Assembly (NCBI GenBank): GCA_019843655.1
Contig: JACDQD010000102.1
Location: 8,875,501-8,939,500, forward strand
Origin: Lethocerus indicus
Lineage: Eukaryota > Arthropoda > Insecta > Hemiptera > Belostomatidae
Length of the DNA stretch: 64,000 nt
Reading direction: 5' to 3'
Shown here: positions 57,201 to 64,000 of the stretch, one piece after another
How the letters are laid out: each line of letters opens with the position of its first letter
Numbering within the stretch: the first letter of the stretch is position 1
Notes under the pieces: model-generated
Told to the model about the DNA's origin: nothing
Seen by the model: only the letters and a program-made list of their open reading frames with translations
The model's database searches: none
Program-made: the position numbers and the translations under genes

Positions 57201-60200
57201 ACTATTGGAAACATAATATTTGGTCATAAGATTGTGTATGAGTTGCACATACATTGAATCTACACAAGTGAAACTCTGTTCAAGCATATTTGGCCGATCC
57301 CTAAGACTGTCCAAATACCCTGGCGTCACAATTGGTACAATGAAATCCATCTGTGGGCAAAAAAATAGGAAAAAACATTAATATAATGGAAAAATACATA
57401 ATGCGAAGTAATGCATGAATAGGCAGTATGAATTTGATGTCAACATTAGAAAATATTTAAGTAGCAAATACAAAATTGTTTGTCTTAACACACATTTAAA
57501 AATTAAATTGCATAAATTATTGAATTATAGCATAGGGTTTGAAGACAGACTGGTTTTAATTTGAATACCCTTACTATAATATTATATTTAACATTTTGTA
57601 TTTAAACAAATTATTGGTCGCTCTCTAGATATAGATGGTGCATTAAAGTGAATTAAAATTACCATATATGGATTAAACCTCTGAAAGATAACAGCTGTAA
57701 CTGTTGATTGCAACACATAATTCTAAAGGTTTAAAAATCATTAACTTTTAGTATCATAACAAACAACTCACTTTATGAAAAGCATGCATGATAAATTTTT
57801 CTGGATTGCTATTGACTTTGCTCTCAAGATCATCAAGGATGAGAACTCCGATGGGGAGATGATTACCTCTATGTTTCCTAAATACTTTAGCCACATGCCT
57901 TGCTGTAGATTCACCATCTTTTGCAAATGTGACCATCACCCTTTTGCTGCAGACACTGCTCTGAAATTGTATTTTGTATAATTAAATTTGGATGTAAAAG
58001 TAAATGATTAATTATAACCATAACATGTATAGATTTTGCAAATTTAATAACATTTTCACTGTACTTTCAAGCTTTCAGCTAAATGAGGTAAATTTGAACA
58101 ATGATGACGTATCAAAGAGAAAAGTTTGATAGAAAAATTTGTTATTAAGTATATAAAAATATCACTATAATTAAACAGGCTTAACAGGCCTTACTAAAAC
58201 ATTTTAAACTCTATTAGTTTAACATGGCTACAAAATGAATACACTTAAATTATAGTGTCTTGTAAACAAACAAATAATTAAGTTAAAATAGACCCTGTGA
58301 AATATTAGTTCAACAATCTTCAGTTCTTAATTGTTTACAATTTATTTACTTTGATTAATAAAAGTTTAACTTATTTCATATTTCAAGAATTGCACATTAT
58401 TGATTACTAGGATTATAATACGTAAGCAGAAATTTGGAAGTGCTTATAATATAATAATGAAACAAATAAAGTGTCCTTTAACATTATTATGTAATATTTG
58501 GCACTCAATCAGGTGGATTGAAAATGTTTGCATTTTCTCTGTAATCTAAATGTAATCTTAAAATGTTAATATTAACATTTTAAATAAAAATTACACCTAC
58601 CAAATATTTAAATCATCTAGTAAAATGAGACCCCTCTGCTATATAATGCAAAACAAACCAAATACAATGTCAGAATAAAGGAATTTAAATCCATACTTTT
58701 AAAAATTCCAAACAACAGGTAGAACATAATTAAAAATATGCATGTATTAAATTAAATGGAACATTAAGGACGGCCATATGCCAAAGTCAGTCAATTCCCT
58801 ACCATATTGTACACACTGCCCCCTAACATGCAAACCTGTGCACATTATTTTATTAGATTTACACAGTTTCAAATTTCAATATTATTGAATGTAGTATTGA
58901 ATGTAATTTCAAATGATTGAAACTTATCTAGTTAATTAGTTTTCTCTTGACAGAATGAAATTTAGGTTATACCATTTGGTTTATTTACCTTTCTACTTCG
59001 ATTGGGTGCTACAATGCAACTACTTCTTTGTAATTCTGATTCTTCCCGTCTGTTTTCTTCACCCTGCAAGTTATTTGTGTGAGTCTCAGTCGGTGGTGCC
59101 AAGACAACTTCAATGCCCCCACCACTCATTTTCCTCCTATCAGTCATCAATTCTTGTAGGGTTATAGGCAACTGATACCTTAGGTGGTGGTGACCTTCTG
59201 GTCTCATAATTATGGAGTCCTCAATGTAGCTAGATTGTTGTTGGTTTCCTTCACAAAATATTAGTGAAAATATTATACAATCAGAGTATTTCAGAGGATG
59301 TGTTAAATATATATTTCAGTAATATTGTCCTGTTTACAGAATAAATTCAGTTCATTGAATGAATATACCATCTGAAAAATTATAATTCTTTCTAGTTTTG
59401 CTTAAACCAATGCTTGCTATCACTTTTTTATAGTAATAAAAATGAAATGAATGTATTACAGATTCAATATTATTTATAAATCAACGTAATTAACCATTAA
59501 ATCTCAGTATTAATTACAAAAGAACACAGAAAATATAATCGGTTTATATATCATAGGTGATCTCAGCATATATTCTTTAATAGGACTGAATTATTGTATA
59601 CTATATAATAACTAAACAGTAATAAAAATAGCTGCATGTCTATGATGTTTGAATAGTATTTTACTAAAACATAATATATTATCAGATTTATTGATCCATA
59701 GAGTTTGAAATGATAATAAATTTCATAATCACATTAGAACCACAGATTAAAAACAATCAATTCAAAAAGTGTAGAGTGCTGATTAAAATACAAGAATGAT
59801 TGTTTTGTTTTTAAGAATTATTATTTCAATTAGAAATATCTGATCAAAATCAGCTGTTAAATTTAAACACACAATGGCAAAAGTTACCAGTGGGTTGTAT
59901 AAGCAATGTAAAAAAAAATTAAATTTTTAAAAAACCTAACTTCATCTGCAGTTTCTTTAAGACAGAACTATTATCATTACATTATAAAAACAAATTCAAC
60001 CAACCATCTGATAAGGAACTATATCCACTGTCAATGTTTTCTGATCTCCTTGCATTTTCTCTCTTTGCGACTTCCACCAAACCTTAAGGCAAAAACAATA
60101 ATAAAAAAATTTCTTATTTTATTACAAACAATGCAATATACTATTATAAGAATATAACTTACTGAGTACAGGAGTTTTAATTGAAGTCAAAATATCATAT

Positions 60201-63200
60201 CTCTTCATGTCATAAACAACTTGGACTAGTGTATCCAGCGTTGATTCCCGTTTTTGAGCAAATGTTTTGAGGGTTATTTCTGTACTGTCCTCATGCTTGT
60301 AGTTTTCTATACACTGTAAATGCATAATAATTCTAATATTTATAATTAAAAATGCCCAAGGTTGTTTTTATTTTTCAATGGAAATATTAATAAGGTGCAC
60401 CCATTATCAAAGTTACAGTAAAAATGTTTTTAAAACAAAGTTGAAATCAACTGGCTACTTTAACATTATATATCATTACAATGATATATTTCAGCACAAA
60501 AATAAAACTACATTTTCTTAAAATTTAAGCATGACATGCTCTAAATTACATCCTGCATAACTGCATTATCGCCAATACCAGTCCACTTGAAAAGTTCCAA
60601 AGGTCACAAATACATTTAAAGTAACCTCCTTAGATAACTTTCAATAGCATAGTTACTTCAAATTTTCTATAAGGAAAATAGGGATTTTCTATGTATAAGG
60701 AATTTTTGGGTAACTAGTGAACAAGCAGATCTATATTAAATGTATTAATTCATGAACTAAGGCAGTATGCATATACAAATCAAAACTAACATTGGAGATT
60801 GTGTTATGTAAATATGAAATCAAGGCAAAATTGAAAACGCAAAACTAACTGAATTGTATACAAAACTGACCCCTCTCTGGTGAAAAGTGAGTCCCAGGGA
60901 ATCGGCGAGATCTTTCCAGGAGACATATTGGATACCCTCGGGAGTGGATGACATGATCGTGCAAAAGGCCTTAAGGGCAGTCCTCCCTTCGGGATGGAAT
61001 AAATAGGAGGCGTGAACTCCCTTGGTGGCGGACACCAGTTGCTGGTATAGAAGTGGGTAATCACCCTTTTCTGAGAGTACCGTATTCCGGATCAGTTCCA
61101 GTTCCGGGTTTCTGGTCGGCTTCATTTTAGAGGCCTAAGTCACCAGAGGTTCTTCTCTGAGACCACAGAAACAGCACAGTCGTTCTGACAAACTCGCGCA
61201 CTTTCCTCCCGTCGATTCTCCGAATACTGAGTTACGTCACTCCTATTGTTCGTATTGTCGGCCTTTATCTAGTTGAGCACTCGACAACGCGCAAATCTCA
61301 CTCAGTGTGGACGCCTTGAGAACTAACACTCGGTAGCTAGCACTGCCAACTAGTTCTAGCGCTATCTCAGAAGTTATATTTTCGAATTTCCATGTTACAA
61401 CAAATTGAATCGCTTTCAAGTGCATATCGGACAGCAAAATTGAGCTATAAAAATGAAGAGAAAAAATACTTTTTATATCGCTGTAATACTTGCCATATTT
61501 AATAAGTATGACACGCCAGATGGGAATATTTCAGACAATTAGTGAAGAAGTCCCAGAAGCATACTGGGTATGTTTTATTAATCTTTTGACTAGGGAAACA
61601 TATTTCAAATACCTCTGGCAGAGAAAAACTGAATGAAGTAGATAATATATTACATGATAAGGCGATTAAGAAACTTTCATACAGGTGTTCATGTTTCCTA
61701 AAAGCATTTAGCAAACTTTTAGTTCACAAATTGGCCATCATACATTTACCCCTTAATAACACTTTAAAATAAGGAAAAAACGTACATTATTTTTATGTTA
61801 TGGTAAATTTTTCAGATATGATGAATTGGTTCAAGATTTGGGACTGTCTAGTGAGCAAAGTGAGGCTTATTTTGAATGGCTTTCAAGGTTTGAGTGTTCA
61901 ATTGAAGGCTGCAATACACTCAAAGATGCCTCCGCATCTGGATTATCGCATTATAAAAAGTGTGAAGGGGATCCTATACTTTGTTGGAAAAAAGGAGGCT
62001 ACAGTACTCTTATTGATGTGCTTTTGGTAATTTTGTTATTCATGAGTATAGCTCTGTCAAGAGAAACAGGTTCTAAAAGCGCAAATAATGATGAAAATAA
62101 ACTTATTTTGGTATATGTATTTTTTAATAAGTTCCTGTACAGTCATATGACAGGGAAAATTATACTCGCAAATAACTGACACCGTAGCATTTTATTTTTA
62201 GAAAGAATATTGAGTTTTATTGGTATAAATAAGATGCGGCAAATAAGAGGTAAAAAATCCAAGATTAGAGTTGTTTAATAGGATTTTTGGTGCTTTTTGC
62301 AATGGTTTTATTGGCAACACTCTTGCATGAAAAGTTCAGGGATTGATTTTGTGATTCAATACAGCATTTAACCTCTGTGTTTTGAGCTTTAATTCATAGG
62401 TGTTTTGCTTTACCACTTGGTTAAGCTCTCAGACCATCAAATACTGTAGCTTACTTCTGGAACACCCTAGTATCAATTCATATGGTACTTATTATGTTAT
62501 TAATCATGTGATCGTCTTAATTTTTACTGCCCTGATGTTTTAGAAAAAACTCCCCAATTCAAAAGGGCCAGAAATTTTTCTGAATGAAAAAACCCTGTTT
62601 GGTAAAGAAGTCGTGGAAATCGATTGGATGACTATTGATGGTGCCTTGGATGATGAAGGAGGAGTCAAAGTGAGATGTGCTGATGGCACAGAGTACAAAG
62701 CAGCTCATGTGATTGTAACAGTATCCCTTGGAGTTTTGAAAGAGAGATATACATCTCTGTTTAAACCATCATTACCACCACTTAAAATAGACGCAATAAG
62801 GGTAAAAACTATTCCCCAATAACATTGCTTTGCACTATGTTTTGATGGAAATTTTTGATTTTTTATTGTAAAATTTATGCAAATTAATTTATGTAAAGTT
62901 TTATGGTAAAATTATATAAATTGTTTTCAGAGATGTAGTTATAAAAGTATTACAAATAATCTCACTGAACCACAGTGCTTAGCTGCACTTAAGTATAACA
63001 ATCTAAATTGTCCATTGACATTGTTTACCAAAGTGTTTTCCAAAATAATTTCTGTTTAACATTTGAAACACTTACTTCAAATACTTAACATTTCTGTTCT
63101 GATTTGTTAATTTTATTTAAATTAATTTACTTGAATAATGTTATTTCCAAATTATTTATTTCAATATCTAATACATTTCTATATCCAAATTTAATTTTTT

Positions 63201-63978
63201 AATTGGATAAATTTACTTAAAAATATAGTTACTAACAGGATTGGTAGATTAACTGCAACATTGGTAATTATTAGTACCACATGAATGTTTTTATAGCTCA
63301 AATGGCTTTGAAATGTGATATTTTGTGTGTAAATTCAATGGAGTATACTTTTATTTGAAAATCAAGGCTACTACTACCTTGTAATTCATTGTAACAGCAG
63401 GCTATTACTAATAGTTTGCTTTTTGTTTATATGCTTATTTTATACTTAGTATTTAATATCTCTGTTTATTTTACAGGGCTTGGATATTGGTATTGTTAAC
63501 AAGATTTACTTGCACTTCAGTAGTCAGTGGTGGCCTGAAGAATGTTCAGGTTTCAGCTTGTTATACAAAACAAAATATACATCAGAAGCAACTGTAAGTT
63601 TTTATGATTGTAGGTATACTAACTTTATATAGTTAAGTTTATTGAAATATGGGAATACTATTTGTATTTGTTGTATTCATTTTATTTGGGTTGGGGGCAT
63701 TAAATACACAAGTGTTTTTATGTATTATTACTCTACTCTGCATATAATTTTCTAATAAAATATATTTCTTTTGAGGATGAACCAAGTTGGGCAGATGAGG
63801 TGATTGGTTTTTATTCAGAAAAGAATTCTCCCAACGTTCTTTGTGGGTGGCTCATTGGTTCAGCTGCCAGGGATGTCGAGAACTATTCTGACAGTGATGT
63901 GAAGAAAACATGCACTAACTTGCTCAGGAAATTTGTTGGTCACTGTTATAAAGTATCTGAACCTGATTCAATAATGAG
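54295..63978 (+). CDS. FAD-dependent polyamine oxidase (PAOX/SMOX-like), 3' end beyond window
   Basis: Flavin amine oxidase that should oxidise N1-acetylated polyamines or spermine, releasing hydrogen peroxide and an aminoaldehyde. Exons: 54295-54436, 54896-55148, 61816-62026, 62544-62801, 63477-63593, 63776-63978; phases agree and give about 394 residues of an expected 480-550. The start is in good context (AAAATGA). A Rossmann GxGxxG lies at residues 9-14 (GAGIAG), followed by LEAENRLGGRV, which holds the glutamate and GGR of the FAD site. DLGAHWVHGEKGN (about 53-65) is the polyamine-oxidase substrate/FAD motif. VIVTVSLGVLKERY is a family hallmark. K297 in IVNKIYLHF matches the lysine near flavin N5 in this family. 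LCGWLIGSAA follows in exon 6. Missing are the C-terminal FAD-binding segment and any peroxisomal targeting signal, so peroxisomal versus cytosolic location, and PAOX versus SMOX, cannot be decided. Intron 2 (about 6.7 kb) hosts an antisense gene. The last donor (GTAGTC at 63979) is weaker than the others. Confidence 0.93.
55149..57032. other. AT-rich part of polyamine oxidase intron 2 downstream of the nested gene
   Basis: Intronic sequence that also covers the 3' UTR of the antisense CIKS-like gene at its right end. It has low complexity and no supported reading frame. Confidence 0.6.
56822..56827 (-). terminator. Candidate polyadenylation signal of the CIKS-like gene
   Basis: AATAAA on the minus strand about 205 nt past the stop codon. 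It is a plausible cleavage signal, but AT-rich sequence yields this hexamer often by chance. Confidence 0.3.
57033..61125 (-). CDS. CIKS/Act1-like adaptor with death domain and SEFIR domain, complete
   Basis: Predicted cytosolic signalling adaptor related to CIKS/Act1 (TRAF3IP2), which couples IL-17 receptors to TRAFs through SEFIR-SEFIR contacts. Exons: 61125-60871, 60313-60163, 60082-60005, 59248-58989, 57960-57772, 57350-57033, with good splice sites and consistent phases; 1,251 nt, 416 aa. The start is supported by an in-frame TAG four codons upstream. Residues about 60-133 form a death domain (VSWKDLADSLGL, then FAQKRESTLDTLVQVVYDM). Residues about 136-248 look like a disordered linker with DSGYSS at 153-158. 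Residues about 250-405 form the SEFIR domain: RVMVTFAKD, VLILDD, DFIVPIVTPGYLDSL, then MYVQLIHNLM. These align with the human Act1 motifs for the first strand, the ISPKY region and the YIHRMM helix. No PxExx(acidic/aromatic) TRAF6 motif was seen. It lies antisense within intron 2 of the polyamine oxidase. A TIR-containing MyD88 is the main alternative, but the C-terminal pattern fits SEFIR better. Confidence 0.85.
61126..61815. other. Upstream region of the CIKS-like gene inside oxidase intron 2
   Basis: The left 250 bases are GC- and CpG-richer and probably contain the promoter of the nested gene. The remainder is AT-rich intron ending in the TTTTTCAG acceptor of oxidase exon 3. Confidence 0.5.
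61226..61239 (-). promoter_or_regulatory. Candidate CRE-like site plus initiator for the CIKS-like gene
   Basis: On the minus strand TGACGTAA (61239-61232), a CRE/ATF-type site, is followed two bases later by TCAGT (61230-61226), the arthropod initiator pentamer. If transcription starts there, the 5' UTR would be about 100 nt. The surrounding 61,130-61,380 is noticeably richer in G+C and CpG than its neighbourhood, as expected for a promoter. This rests on motif matches only. Confidence 0.35.
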
Positions 63979-64000
63979 GTAGTCAACTTAGATAAATATA

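Noticed and set aside
58989..59248. TRAF6-binding motif in the CIKS-like linker (PTETHT)
   Set aside because: It lacks the aromatic or acidic last residue of the PxExx(acidic/aromatic) consensus.
57772..60313. MyD88 identity for the nested gene
   Set aside because: A death domain is shared, but the C-terminal motifs follow the SEFIR pattern of Act1 rather than TIR box 1/2 strings.

Overview
This is eukaryotic nuclear DNA, almost certainly from an arthropod and probably an insect. The genes are split into many short exons with GT-AG introns, the introns are AT-rich, and a jockey-like non-LTR retrotransposon remnant and foldback repeats are present. Nothing in the sequence fixes the species. 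A hemimetabolous insect is only a guess, based on an IL-17-type adaptor gene that Drosophila is generally described as lacking.

Layout. Bases 1 to about 35,400 form a visibly GC-richer, high-complexity block with no convincing complete gene. It holds microsatellites, a family of foldback elements (near 4.2, 20.9 and 27.9 kb), a small inverted/tandem unit (27.7 kb), a decayed jockey-like reverse transcriptase (30.4-31.1 kb) and one exon-like reading frame (27.5 kb, minus strand). It looks like a regulatory desert or the introns of a large gene. After about 35.4 kb the sequence becomes strongly AT-rich and gene-bearing.

Right part. A complete EDRF1 (erythroid differentiation-related factor 1) orthologue lies on the minus strand (start 52,698, stop 39,511). 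I could join 22 coding exons with every phase consistent, giving 1,133 residues. About 1.6 kb away and divergent is an FAD-dependent polyamine oxidase (PAOX/SMOX family) on the plus strand, starting at 54,295. Six exons are visible, and the gene runs off the right edge before its C-terminus. Its 6.7-kb second intron contains a complete six-exon gene on the opposite strand (start 61,125, stop 57,033). That gene encodes a 416-residue protein with an N-terminal death domain and a C-terminal SEFIR domain: a CIKS/Act1-like (TRAF3IP2-like) adaptor of IL-17-type signalling.

How the genes relate. EDRF1 and the oxidase are head to head and may share a regulatory interval. The adaptor is nested antisense in the oxidase, so the two transcripts must overlap. 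The most interesting unit is the adaptor: its death-domain-plus-SEFIR layout parallels the death-domain-plus-TIR layout of MyD88, and it carries a DSGxxS phosphodegron between the two domains. Exon joins were made by eye from splice consensus, reading-frame phase and family resemblance; no database search was run.
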